Shown here: piece by piece, positions 24,015 through 31,964 of the stretch
Layout: every line of letters starts with the position of its first letter
Position numbering within the stretch: position 1 is the stretch's first letter
Origin: Phycisphaerales bacterium
GTDB lineage: Bacteria; Planctomycetota; Phycisphaerae; Phycisphaerales; UBA1924
NCBI GenBank assembly: GCA_027019265.1
Contig: JALUWX010000032.1
Span: forward strand, 62,001-126,000
DNA length: 64,000 nt
Reading direction: 5' to 3'
The notes under the pieces: model-generated
Seen by the model: only the letters and a program-made list of their open reading frames with translations
What the model was told of the DNA's origin: nothing
The model's database searches: none
Program-made: the position numbers and the translations under genes

Positions 24015-24288
24015 ACCGCGTGCGTTCACACTGCTTGAAGTGCTCCTGGCCGCGGCCCTGCTCGCGCTGGTCGTCGCGGCGTGTTTGCCGCTCATCAAGT
24101 CCCCAACCGCTCCCCCCCAACCGATGCTCCAAGATCCGCTGACGTTCCCGGATGACCCTGATGTGCAGATCATCACGCATCGGTTTGATGCCGATGTGGG
24201 TACCGAGATCCAGGGCGAGTGGATCCTCATCGAAGCCTCTCACGGGATGGGGCTCGTTTGGCGTGAACGCCACGAGCCAACGCCATGA
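24007..24288 (+). CDS. gspI: Minor pseudopilin GspI-like
   Basis: A 93-residue prepilin-like protein: basic leader MSKPRA, cleavage before FTLLEVLLAAALLALVVAAC (Ala rather than the usual Gly at -1) and a short C-terminal domain ending GLVWRERHEP. It overlaps gspH by 8 nt and gspJ by 4 nt. GspI proteins are the smallest minor pseudopilins, which fits size and order. The assignment is positional. Confidence 0.7.
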   Translation: MSKPRAFTLLEVLLAAALLALVVAACLPLIKSPTAPPQPMLQDPLTFPDDPDVQIITHRFDADVGTEIQGEWILIEASHGMGLVWRERHEPTP

Positions 24289-24770
24289 GCCGCGATGGAT
24301 TCACGCTGATTGAGGTGGCTTTCAGTCTTGCGCTCATCGGTGTGCTCGCGGTCGCAACGACCTCATGGACAACGAGCGCGTTGAAGCTCGAGCGAGGCCG
24401 GAGCAGCGAGGGTCAGATCCGACATGAACTCGAGATCCTGGATCGGTCGATCCAGTTGGATCTCGCTCAGTCTGAGGACCCGGTCGAAAGCAACACACCA
24501 CGTATTTCGGTCGGGGAAAGCACGCTCTCGATCCGCACGCGGGATCATGGCTCAAGGCGGACCAGCTACGGCTTCATCGGACCCGGCTCGACCATGCAGC
24601 GCGACGGGGAAGACCCAGACAGCGATGCCTTCTTCCCGAGCCTCGGCCCGGGTGTGGTCCAACTCGAGAGCAACCCAGAGACCCGCGTTGCTCGGATCAC
24701 GATCCGGTTTACGAGCCCCGAAGCCCATCACCAACTTGTCTATCACGTCCCGATGAGGTGGATCGAATGA
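24285..24770 (+). CDS. gspJ: Minor pseudopilin GspJ-like
   Basis: The 161-residue prepilin has leader MSRDG, then FTLIEVAFSLALIGVLAVAT with Glu at +5, and a beta-rich C-terminal domain. It starts inside the gspI stop (ATGA) and ends overlapping the ATG of gspK. GspJ normally caps the pseudopilus together with GspI and GspK; here the assignment follows order and size. Confidence 0.72.
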   Translation: MSRDGFTLIEVAFSLALIGVLAVATTSWTTSALKLERGRSSEGQIRHELEILDRSIQLDLAQSEDPVESNTPRISVGESTLSIRTRDHGSRRTSYGFIGPGSTMQRDGEDPDSDAFFPSLGPGVVQLESNPETRVARITIRFTSPEAHHQLVYHVPMRWIE

Positions 24771-25534
24771 GACGCCGCGCGTTCGCCATGCTGATCGTGC
24801 TCGGCGTGCTCGTGGTGCTGCTCTCGGTGAGCGCCTCGATCGCTCGCGTCAGAAGCACCCGAGCGCTCTCCGCCGCCACACACGAGGACTGGATCGACGC
24901 GCTCACAATCGCAAACTCCACCGACGACGCGATCCGATCCTGGCTCGCGCAAGAATCCTCGGCCGTTGTGCTCGATCCGATCGCCAGTTCGCCGCTTGTC
25001 CCAGTGCTCAATCACAACTTCATTCTGGCTGGTAAGCCGATTGAGATCCGCGTGCTCGCTTGGGATCAATGCGGCATGCAGAGCGCATCGGAGCACAAGG
25101 ATCTCCCACAGGTCATCACAGGTCTCGATCAGATCAAAGCATCCGGATCCGTCTATCCGGACGACAGCCACCCCGATCGAATCGGTTCCCGAATGGCAAC
25201 ACACAATCCCATCCCGGGGAGCGATCTCCGCGGCGACTCAGCCATCATGGTCAATGTCAATACGACCTCTGAACAGCGGCTCAAGAATGTGTTCCGCGCC
25301 CTCGGAACCCCACTCCCGGATCAACTCCTCAACGCTCGCCTCGCCGGAGAACATGCCGACACGAACTCGATCCGTGCAAGCCAATCCGACCGGTATCATC
25401 TGGTCGCATCGAGCCGCGTCTGGTCATTCCGGACCAATGTCACGGTCAAACGGGTCCGGGTGAGTCTCTGGTCGGTGTATGTAAAACGCGGCGGGACATG
25501 GGCACTTGAGCAACGCATTGCGATCCCCGACTGA
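24767..25534 (+). CDS. gspK: Minor pseudopilin GspK-like
   Basis: The 255-residue protein begins MRRRA/FAMLIVLGVLVVLLSVS. It lacks the Glu at +5 found in the other pseudopilins, as is characteristic of GspK, which sits at the pseudopilus tip. A helical region (IANSTDDAIRSWLAQES) and a NVNTTSEQRLKNVFRALG motif are also GspK-like. I chose the ATG at 24767, overlapping the gspJ stop, over an upstream GTG at 24758. Confidence 0.8.
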   Translation: MRRRAFAMLIVLGVLVVLLSVSASIARVRSTRALSAATHEDWIDALTIANSTDDAIRSWLAQESSAVVLDPIASSPLVPVLNHNFILAGKPIEIRVLAWDQCGMQSASEHKDLPQVITGLDQIKASGSVYPDDSHPDRIGSRMATHNPIPGSDLRGDSAIMVNVNTTSEQRLKNVFRALGTPLPDQLLNARLAGEHADTNSIRASQSDRYHLVASSRVWSFRTNVTVKRVRVSLWSVYVKRGGTWALEQRIAIPD

Positions 25535-25991
25535 TCCCATCCTGCTTACCAACCGGCTAACGATCGGCGTGCTCATCATCGGATCCATCGCCATCATCAC
25601 CTCCGCCTACTGGACCCAGGCGCCGATCACACCGGGCGATACGGAATCGCTTCTTGAAACCGACTCATCCTCTGATCCCGATTCGGACGAGATCCGAGTC
25701 TCTGATCGACCCGACCCCGCACTGTTCGCGGTCGATCTGTGGTACACCCCCCCCACTCCTCAGGCGGCGCCCCCACCACCCAAACTTCCGAAACTCGAGC
25801 TCCTCGGGATCACCTCCGTTGATGGATCTCCCTCCGCGATCATCTTCGATCAGGAGTCCGACACGATGGTCACGCTGAGCGTCGGTGAGTCGCACGGACC
25901 GACCACGGTGACGGCCATCACCGCGGAATCGATCGATTGCATCGCCCATGACCGTGCGTTCAGTATCGCGCTCGGCGAGTCCACACCATGA
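25506..25991 (+). CDS. GspC-like inner-membrane protein (tentative)
   Basis: A 161-residue protein with one N-terminal membrane helix (LTIGVLIIGSIAIITSAYW), an acidic and Pro-rich periplasmic linker (TPQAAPPPPKLP) and a small C-terminal domain starting KLELLGITSVDG, the layout of the GspC homology region that contacts GspD. There is no PDZ domain. The best start is a TTG within the end of gspK (29-nt overlap); the true start is uncertain. Its position between K- and L-like genes differs from the classical C-first order. Confidence 0.55.
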   Translation: MSNALRSPTDPILLTNRLTIGVLIIGSIAIITSAYWTQAPITPGDTESLLETDSSSDPDSDEIRVSDRPDPALFAVDLWYTPPTPQAAPPPPKLPKLELLGITSVDGSPSAIIFDQESDTMVTLSVGESHGPTTVTAITAESIDCIAHDRAFSIALGESTP

Positions 25992-26833
25992 GCACCGCAC
26001 GGATCGATCCAAACCGGCTCTACTTCGCGCTGCTCGACCCGCCCAGAACACGGGGCCGGGATCGTCGCGATGAACTGCTCTACGGGCTTGAGTCTGTCGC
26101 CCCGACCCCGATCGAGGAACTCCACGCGGTCTTCCATCCGCTCCCCGACCGCCGTGTGCTCGGCATCGCGATCCAGAGAGACGAGGGAGCCGCACTCGCG
26201 AGCACGCATCTGCGCGCGAGCCCGGCACACTGGCCGGACTGGCTCGAACACGAGACCCAATCACCGCCGCCCGATCGGATCAATCTCCTCACCGGTCCGC
26301 TCACGCCACCGCGCGTGATCCGCGCAAAGCGTGCGCTGTTGCACCTCACACTGATCATGTTCGTGCTCACGGCGTTGATCTTGTCGTTCGGATTCGAACG
26401 ACGCATCCGCGGTGCGCAGGCAGAGGATGCACGGATCCAAACGCTGACGGATGACCAATATCGCCAAGCCCTCGGCCCGCTCCTCGGTTCCTCAGCCCAA
26501 CCCCCCGCCGCGATCCTGACCGCGGAACTCCGCAAGCTCCAGTCCACCCGATCGCCCGAGACAACCACACCTGCCCAGGCCTTCAACGCCGATCTCCTCC
26601 TCGCTCGAGTCCTGAGCGCCTGGCCAACCAAGACCACGCTCCGCGCCGAATCGATCACCGTCACCCAGCGCGCCGTCGAACTCATCACCACCGCGCAGAC
26701 CACAGAAGACACAACCGCCCTCATCAACGCCTGCAAGACCCTCGATGGCCTACGCATCGGGACCTCGTCGAGCACCCAGGCACGCGACGGGATCCGTTTC
26801 GAGCTCCGCCTCATTGCGGAGGACGCCCCATGA
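25988..26833 (+). CDS. GspL/PilN-like inner-membrane protein
   Basis: A 281-residue protein with about 110 cytoplasmic residues, one membrane helix (LLHLTLIMFVLTALILSFGF) and a periplasmic ferredoxin-like part after it. This is the topology of GspL, but the N-terminal actin-like domain of classical GspL (about 240 residues) is mostly absent, so it is a shortened version. It overlaps its neighbours by 4 nt on both sides and precedes the GspM-like gene, as gspL does in classical operons. Confidence 0.6.
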   Translation: MSTARIDPNRLYFALLDPPRTRGRDRRDELLYGLESVAPTPIEELHAVFHPLPDRRVLGIAIQRDEGAALASTHLRASPAHWPDWLEHETQSPPPDRINLLTGPLTPPRVIRAKRALLHLTLIMFVLTALILSFGFERRIRGAQAEDARIQTLTDDQYRQALGPLLGSSAQPPAAILTAELRKLQSTRSPETTTPAQAFNADLLLARVLSAWPTKTTLRAESITVTQRAVELITTAQTTEDTTALINACKTLDGLRIGTSSSTQARDGIRFELRLIAEDAP

Positions 26834-27366
26834 GAGCCGATCGGATGACAATCCTGCTCGGGCTCGCCGCGATTGGAGCCGTCGGGCTCTTGGCCACGCA
26901 GGGATTCCGAGCATCAGCGTGGTCCACCCGGCTCCAGTCGAGCGTGGCACGATCGGCCCAGGTGCACGATCAGGTCCGGCTCTATAAACGGCTCTCGACC
27001 CAAGCCGAGACGAGCCTCTTCGGCGCTCCCCCGGATGCCGATGTCCAGGCCGCGGTCGTCGATGTGCTCCGCTCCATCGGGCTCCCCGAACGCAGCGCGT
27101 CCTCAATCCGGCGCGAGGCGGATCGATCGGCAGGAAACGAGCCCTCGCTCGCAAACACAAGGATCCGAGAAATCCGGATCGAACTCGCCGCCCTGAACCC
27201 GTCCGAGCTCGGCCACTTCCTCAGCGTCTGGCGCGAACAGCAACCGGCGTGGCGGTTCGATCGGATCGTTCTCCGGAAATCCACAGCCCGGAACAGCGAC
27301 ACCACCGACTATGATGTATCCCTAACATGCGCAGCACGATACACTGATACCCGGAGCACCCCATGA
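26830..27366 (+). CDS. GspM/PilO-like inner-membrane protein
   Basis: A 178-residue protein with an N-terminal helix (MTILLGLAAIGAVGLLATQG), a coiled-coil stretch and a small periplasmic domain (IRIELAALNPSELGHFLSVW). This layout matches GspM and PilO, which pair with GspL/PilN in the inner-membrane platform. The evidence is topology, order and the 4-nt overlaps with both neighbours; sequence similarity cannot be judged by eye. Confidence 0.6.
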   Translation: MRADRMTILLGLAAIGAVGLLATQGFRASAWSTRLQSSVARSAQVHDQVRLYKRLSTQAETSLFGAPPDADVQAAVVDVLRSIGLPERSASSIRREADRSAGNEPSLANTRIREIRIELAALNPSELGHFLSVWREQQPAWRFDRIVLRKSTARNSDTTDYDVSLTCAARYTDTRSTP

Positions 27367-27929
27367 TGACCCGTGCCGTGACGCTGCTCCTCGCCTCCGC
27401 GATTCTGCTCTCGGGTGGATGCGCGATGCCCTCTGGGCCGTACGCGCCCGCACGTGAGGCCAATCGGGACACCGCCCGGGCGGAGAAAATCTCGCGCCAT
27501 GCAGCCGACCTCATCTGGAGCGATCCGATCAAAGCGGAATCACTGCTCCGCGAAGCCCTCAGCGCCGATCTCTACCACGGCCCGGCCCACAACAACCTCG
27601 GTGTGATCTACCTGGAGCAAGGCAAGCTCTACGAAGCCGCGAGCGAGTTCGAGTGGGCACGCAAGCTCATGCCCGGGCACCCAGACCCGAGACTCAACCT
27701 CGGGCTCGCACTGGAACGCGGCGGGCGCATTGACGACGCAATCCAGTCCTACGAATCCGCGCTCACCGTCGCCCCGGAGCACCTGGACACCATCCAGTCG
27801 CTCGTTCGCTGCCAACTCCGCTACGACCGGTCAGACCAGCAAACAGCCGAGCGACTCGCGATGATCCGGATGAGAGGCGATGACGCATGGTCATCCTGGG
27901 CCGCGATGCAGCCTGTCCAAGAAAAGTGA
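27363..27929 (+). CDS. TPR lipoprotein at the end of the type II secretion operon
   Basis: The 188-residue protein has a lipoprotein signal ending in LLSGGC and two to three tetratricopeptide repeats (GPAHNNLGVIYLEQGKLYEA, PDPRLNLGLALERGGRIDDA). Its start overlaps the previous stop (ATGA), so it is part of the operon. TPR lipoproteins serve as pilotins or assembly factors for secretins in pilus and secretion systems; a comparable role here is inference. It ends 30 nt from the convergent kinase gene. Confidence 0.8.
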   Translation: MMTRAVTLLLASAILLSGGCAMPSGPYAPAREANRDTARAEKISRHAADLIWSDPIKAESLLREALSADLYHGPAHNNLGVIYLEQGKLYEAASEFEWARKLMPGHPDPRLNLGLALERGGRIDDAIQSYESALTVAPEHLDTIQSLVRCQLRYDRSDQQTAERLAMIRMRGDDAWSSWAAMQPVQEK

Positions 27930-27959
27930 TTTCTTCACCGAACTTTGCACACTGGACGC

Positions 27960-29849
27960 TCAGGGTCGCACGGCTCCCGTGGTGCGTAGCGTGTCCCCTG
28001 CCCCACCTCCAGCCAGTGCGATCCGTAGCTCAAGCCGATCGATCCAAAGTTCATCTCTTGGTGCACTCTTTCGAACCAGCACCGTTGCATCTCGAAAATG
28101 ATCAGCTGCACCGACCGGATCTGATTGCATCTTCCAGACGCCGATGAGTTCGTGCCAGAGCGCGAGCTCGATCGGTGAAGTTTTCGATGGATCGAGCGAC
28201 CCCAAGTATCGCTCCGCCGAGTCGGACTGCCGAGCGAACAAATCGCTCGCGAACTCCGGGTCGTCCTCAAGGAGGCCAAGCGAGGTTGTCGTATGCATAA
28301 AGAGTAGATTCGTCGTGGCTTGGCTGGGATCGCCCGGGGCTGTCTCCGCACCAAGCCACGCCTTGACCATGGTCTGGATCATGGCTGCGCGGTCCTGAAC
28401 AAACTCGACACGCTCTCGCTCATGTTCCACCTGAAGCCGGAGCTGCTCAAGCCGACCCTGGTTCCTTTGTTCTGACCAGAACCAGCCTCCAGCAAAGAGC
28501 AACACAACACCGAGGAGAACGGCACTCGCGAGAACAGGATGCCGACGGGTCGCGAGGGCTAATGCATGTGCCGGGGTGGTATCGAGCCAATCGATCGGTC
28601 GCTTCTCGATCAGGCAGCTGAGATCTCGGCGCATCGCCGACACACTCTGGTAGCGACGATCGGTATCCGGATCAAGACCCCGCGCGATCACCGCCCGCAG
28701 CCGCCGCGAATACCTCAACTCGATCCGCCCTGGTCCACCAGACGTCGGCTCATCGAGCCAGGCTTGGGCTTGCTTGGCGTTATCACCGTTCGGGTAACGG
28801 TCCGTGAGGAGCCAGAAGAGCAAACCGGCAATGGCGTAGACATCCAGAAGGGGAAGTCCTTCCGAAGAACGAACCTTCGCTTGTTCGGGTGCCATAAACG
28901 CGAGCGATCCGGGGGTGCCATCCGGATCGCGGGCTCCCATGCCTGAGTAGTTTGCGTGCGCCACACCAAAGTCAGTGATCATCGGTTCGCGATCCCGATC
29001 GATCAGGATGTTGCCCGGCTTCAAATCTCGGTGCACGATCCCATGCGCATGCGCGTGCTCCATCGCTTCAGCAATCTTATGGACAAGCCTGATCGCATCC
29101 AGTTCATCCAATGGTCCGGTATGCTCCCGGATCCACGTGTCGAGCGATACCCCCTCAACAAGCTCCTGAGTAATGTAAAGCAACTGATCGCTTGTGCACC
29201 CCATGTCAAAGACGCGAGTAATATGGCGGTGCCGGAGCTGGCGAGCACGGACGGCCTCCAAACGCCCCCGCTCGCTGCTCGCACCCATATGGATGATCTT
29301 GATCGCGATCAGCGATGCATATCCCTTCTCCTCGAAGACCCGATCCCGGGCCTCATAAACCGTGCCCTGCGCGCCGGTTCCGAGAATCCGCCGGAGTTCA
29401 TATCGGGGCTGGTCATCGTCGAGCATCGGTCCAAACCCGCGCGGCAACTTATCAGCGGGTGGATCGATATGCTCTCGGATCCGGCTGCCCCACTCCAACC
29501 GGGTCCCGATCAAGGACGCGAGGTTCTTCTGAGCGAACGGGACGCCGAGCTCGCCGAGCAGCTGCGCTCGTGCTTCCTGCTCCGAAAGCCCGGTGCGCAT
29601 CAAGGACTCGAGACATACTTCAATGCCGGTATCCAGGATCAACTCATCCTCGAGAAGCGACTCAATCGAACTGGCAAGTTCAGAAATTGATATGGGCGAC
29701 TGTGCACGTTGCCTCCGGCCGGCGATGTCCTCAAGCGCAATTGCGACATCCTCGGAATCAAGCGGTGTCGCATCTGAGAAGATCTGAGCGAGCTCGATCT
29801 CGGAATCGAGGTATTGATCCGCTCGATCAAGGAAGCGGTTGTAGTACAT
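27960..29849 (-). CDS. Transmembrane Ser/Thr protein kinase
   Basis: The 629-residue protein has an N-terminal region of about 145 residues and then a Hanks-type kinase domain: GTGAQGTV loop near residue 155, catalytic Lys in LIAIKIIH, HRDLKPGNILI near 270, DFGVAH and MAPEQAK. A membrane helix follows (VLASAVLLGVVLLFAGGWFW) and then a C-terminal region of about 160 residues, probably periplasmic. It starts within the stop of the sigma-factor gene (ATGA), a pairing common in planctomycetes in which the kinase controls its adjacent ECF-type sigma factor. The longer frame upstream of this ATG is not used because of that coupling. Confidence 0.92.
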   Translation of the reverse strand: MYYNRFLDRADQYLDSEIELAQIFSDATPLDSEDVAIALEDIAGRRQRAQSPISISELASSIESLLEDELILDTGIEVCLESLMRTGLSEQEARAQLLGELGVPFAQKNLASLIGTRLEWGSRIREHIDPPADKLPRGFGPMLDDDQPRYELRRILGTGAQGTVYEARDRVFEEKGYASLIAIKIIHMGASSERGRLEAVRARQLRHRHITRVFDMGCTSDQLLYITQELVEGVSLDTWIREHTGPLDELDAIRLVHKIAEAMEHAHAHGIVHRDLKPGNILIDRDREPMITDFGVAHANYSGMGARDPDGTPGSLAFMAPEQAKVRSSEGLPLLDVYAIAGLLFWLLTDRYPNGDNAKQAQAWLDEPTSGGPGRIELRYSRRLRAVIARGLDPDTDRRYQSVSAMRRDLSCLIEKRPIDWLDTTPAHALALATRRHPVLASAVLLGVVLLFAGGWFWSEQRNQGRLEQLRLQVEHERERVEFVQDRAAMIQTMVKAWLGAETAPGDPSQATTNLLFMHTTTSLGLLEDDPEFASDLFARQSDSAERYLGSLDPSKTSPIELALWHELIGVWKMQSDPVGAADHFRDATVLVRKSAPRDELWIDRLELRIALAGGGAGDTLRTTGAVRP

Positions 29850-30427
29850 CACACGGACTCCCCATCCCCGAACCGTGACCGCAGATCGGCTCTGATCTGC
29901 TGCCACCGCTTTCGGACTGCGTCATGGCTGAGACCAACATGGTCCGCAATGTCCTTGAATAACAGGCCGCGTCCGCGGAGCAGCACGATCTCACGATCGA
30001 TCGGATCGTGAATCGAACGCCCGATCTCAATGAAGTCTTGCCTTGCCTGTTCCGGAACACCGCTCTGATTGTATTGACCGGCCTTGAGCCTGCTTGCGAT
30101 GCGTTCGCGCGCTGAGCTCGACACACTCCCCCTGAATTTCTCGTTCATCGTCCGTCGGATCACCCCGTTGAGATACGCAAAGAACTGACGCTCGTGAACA
30201 GCGTCCATCCGGTCTTCGCAAATCGCGTGATCCACACGCCTGAGCGCGGTAGAGAGGATCTCCTGTGTATCGATGAATCGGCGTGCAGACCCGGGCAGCA
30301 TGGACCGGATCTGGTGTTCCAGCTGCACCCTGTCCCGATTGATGAGCTGCGCGGCGATCCGTCGCTTGACCTCCACCGTCCCCTGAATGCATTCAGCTCC
30401 ATTCTGGTCGGACACATCCTGCTCCAT
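29849..30427 (-). CDS. ECF-type RNA polymerase sigma factor, kinase-linked
   Basis: The 192-residue protein has a region-2-like segment (ERQFFAYLNGVIRRTMNEKF) and a C-terminal region-4 helix-turn-helix (FKDIADHVGLSHDAVRKRWQ). It is placed directly before, and overlapping, the transmembrane Ser/Thr kinase gene, so the kinase is the likely regulator instead of an anti-sigma factor. I chose the ATG at 30427; a GTG about 20 nt upstream is possible and neither has a clear ribosome site. Its promoter must share the short gap with the divergent secreted-protein gene. Confidence 0.85.
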   Translation of the reverse strand: MEQDVSDQNGAECIQGTVEVKRRIAAQLINRDRVQLEHQIRSMLPGSARRFIDTQEILSTALRRVDHAICEDRMDAVHERQFFAYLNGVIRRTMNEKFRGSVSSSARERIASRLKAGQYNQSGVPEQARQDFIEIGRSIHDPIDREIVLLRGRGLLFKDIADHVGLSHDAVRKRWQQIRADLRSRFGDGESV

Positions 30428-30473
30428 GTTTTTTACGATTCTGCTCACACAGCCCGCGACTGATGCAACTGGA

Positions 30474-30497
30474 CCCCGAGGCGATGGTGCCTCGGGG
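30474..30497 (+). promoter_or_regulatory. Perfect 9-bp inverted repeat over the ribosome site of the secreted-protein gene
   Basis: CCCCGAGGC (30474-30482) and GCCTCGGGG (30489-30497) form a perfect stem with a 6-nt loop. The 3' arm contains most of the GGGGAG that serves as ribosome-binding site for the ATG at 30506. As RNA it could hide that site; as DNA it could be the operator for the HTH protein encoded two genes down. The sequence alone does not separate these readings. Confidence 0.55.
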
Positions 30498-30505
30498 AGA
30501 TTTGC

Positions 30506-30994
30506 ATGACCCATATATGGTGCCACAGTACTCGGAATCGGGTTAGAAGATCAAGCCCAGCACTCGGCTTGTGTCTGTTACTCATATCAGCTTCGCCCAA
30601 CGCATCCGCTGAAACGACCTCATGGACTTCAAACAACGTGAATACTGAGCGATTCACCCCCCCGGCTCAGATGGACTACTCGCAGTCCTTCAAGGCGTTG
30701 CTCCATACGGTCGGGCAACTGCTCGACGACATTCTTGAGGCCCAGGGACCTCAATCAAGCTGGTCCGAACCCTCACTGAGTGACACGGCCCAGTCGCTGA
30801 TCGATGGATACCTCATCATGGGATTGGACCCAGGTCTGACTCCAAGTGAGATACCGCAAGGCATCCTGGACTGCGAAACTGCAATCCAGTTCATGAAGGA
30901 TCACGAATCAGATCTCGACCTGACCAACAGCGAGTATCTTGATCTAAAGGAGACGCTGAACGAAATGAAGCAGGAGCTCGAGAATGAGCTCTGA
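30506..30994 (+). CDS. Hypothetical secreted protein
   Basis: I do not recognise the family. The 162-residue protein has a basic N-terminus and a hydrophobic export signal (ALGLCLLLISASPNASA, cleavage expected near residue 36), then an acidic, mostly helical mature part without cysteines, ending in a charged helix (LKETLNEMKQELENEL). GGGAG precedes the ATG but lies in a stem-loop. The 3' end overlaps the HTH gene by 11 nt, so the two are co-expressed. It diverges from the sigma-factor gene. Confidence 0.65.
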   Translation: MTHIWCHSTRNRVRRSSPALGLCLLLISASPNASAETTSWTSNNVNTERFTPPAQMDYSQSFKALLHTVGQLLDDILEAQGPQSSWSEPSLSDTAQSLIDGYLIMGLDPGLTPSEIPQGILDCETAIQFMKDHESDLDLTNSEYLDLKETLNEMKQELENEL

Positions 30995-31364
30995 AACTCG
31001 TATTCGTACACGACACCCGACACGTGCAGATCGAGAACGAGAACTCGGCGAACGGCTCTCATCGCTCACGAAGCAGCTGAGCTATCGCCAGATCGGCGAC
31101 GCAACCGGGTACCCGCCCGAGACCGTGCGCCGATACATGCTGGGTCAAGCGGTGAGGACTGATTTCATCGTCCGTCTGTGTGAAGCATTCGAGTTGGATG
31201 CAAACTACATCCTCTTCGGAAAGAGTCGCAGCCCAGCTCTGCCCGAACTCCGCCTGAGTTCCACGCGAGATCTGCTCTCCGAAATCGGCCGTCGATTCTC
31301 ACAGGTCGAGGATACCCAGATCGGGATATCTGCAGCATTCCAGAGTTTCCTTGAAGATGAGTAG
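30984..31364 (+). CDS. XRE-like helix-turn-helix protein
   Basis: The 126-residue protein has an arginine-rich N-terminus and a helix-turn-helix of the XRE type (LSYRQIGDATGYPPETVRRY, then FIVRLCEAFELDANYILFG). The C-terminal tail carries no recognised domain. It overlaps the secreted-protein gene by 11 nt. A regulator of this small operon, possibly through the perfect inverted repeat upstream, is the simplest reading; the target is inferred. Confidence 0.75.
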   Translation: MSSETRIRTRHPTRADRERELGERLSSLTKQLSYRQIGDATGYPPETVRRYMLGQAVRTDFIVRLCEAFELDANYILFGKSRSPALPELRLSSTRDLLSEIGRRFSQVEDTQIGISAAFQSFLEDE

Positions 31365-31439
31365 ATCATCAGAGAGTCCAGTTACTGCGAAGTTCATAAT
31401 ACGCTCATGGAAGTCTTCAACTACTTTCTATCACAGTCT

Positions 31440-31690
31440 GAGGCACAGCATTTACCTCAGCACCGAGCACCTCGATCGTCTGGTCGAGCGATATCTAGAA
31501 CATGACCAATCGGAGCGGCCCCATTCAGACTTGAGCAATCGGTTGATCACGCCACGCGAGCGCCTCCACAACCGGATTAGATCATCTGTACGACGAAACG
31601 TCGCAGCATCCGGAAGTCGGCGGCCGCTCCTCGCGATGACGATTTCGACCAAGTGCCGCTACGCTCCGCAGGATGAATGATCACGCACGT
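31440..31690 (+). mobile_element. Decayed transposase 3' fragment (second copy of the island-end element)
   Basis: The plus strand encodes HLDRLVERYLEHDQSERPHS followed by DLSNRLITPRERLHNRIR, the tail of an rve-type transposase related to the fragment at 13.1 kb (LVEQYLEHYHTTRPQQGLD). After it comes the same non-coding end, GATGACGATTTCGACCAAG.. through GCTCCGCAGGATGAATGA, also shared with the left copy. The catalytic part and any start are missing. Same orientation as the left copy, about 18.4 kb away. Confidence 0.65.
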
Positions 31691-31760
31691 ATGTAACACG
31701 ACTATTGAGGACCGCGCTACGCAACAACCCCAGAACGAAATCCCATCTCCCCCAACGACA

Positions 31761-31788
31761 ACGCCCGGCACCATTTGACACCGGGCGT
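31761..31788 (-). terminator. Hairpin downstream of tRNA-Gly
   Basis: ACGCCCGG and CCGGGCGT form a perfect 8-bp stem directly after the 3' end of the tRNA on the minus strand, followed by a short T-rich tail (TTGTCGTT). It is probably the tRNA transcript's terminator or processing hairpin. The same stem with a different loop accompanies the truncated tRNA copy at 12756-12783. Confidence 0.6.
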
Positions 31789-31793
31789 CTGAA

Positions 31794-31865
31794 AGCGGGT
31801 GATGAGATTCGAACTCACGACATTCACGTTGGCAACGTGACGCTCTACCACTGAGCTACACCCGC
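31794..31865 (-). tRNA. tRNA-Gly (anticodon GCC)
   Basis: 72 nt with a complete cloverleaf: acceptor GCGGGTG/CACCCGC, D arm GCTCAGTGGTAGAGC, anticodon stem TCACG/CGTGA with loop TTGCCAA (anticodon GCC), and T loop TTCGAAT. CCA is not encoded. Its 3' half is duplicated at 12789-12837 in the same orientation, so this copy marks the tRNA-proximal end of the bracketed segment. Confidence 0.95.
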
Positions 31866-31964
31866 GTTTGGTTGTCTCCCAGAGCGAAGCCCTGGGTGGA
31901 GGGAAAGATATTCCCCTTTCGGCGATCCGTCAACACCATTCGAGGTTTGATCGTGATCGCCCCG

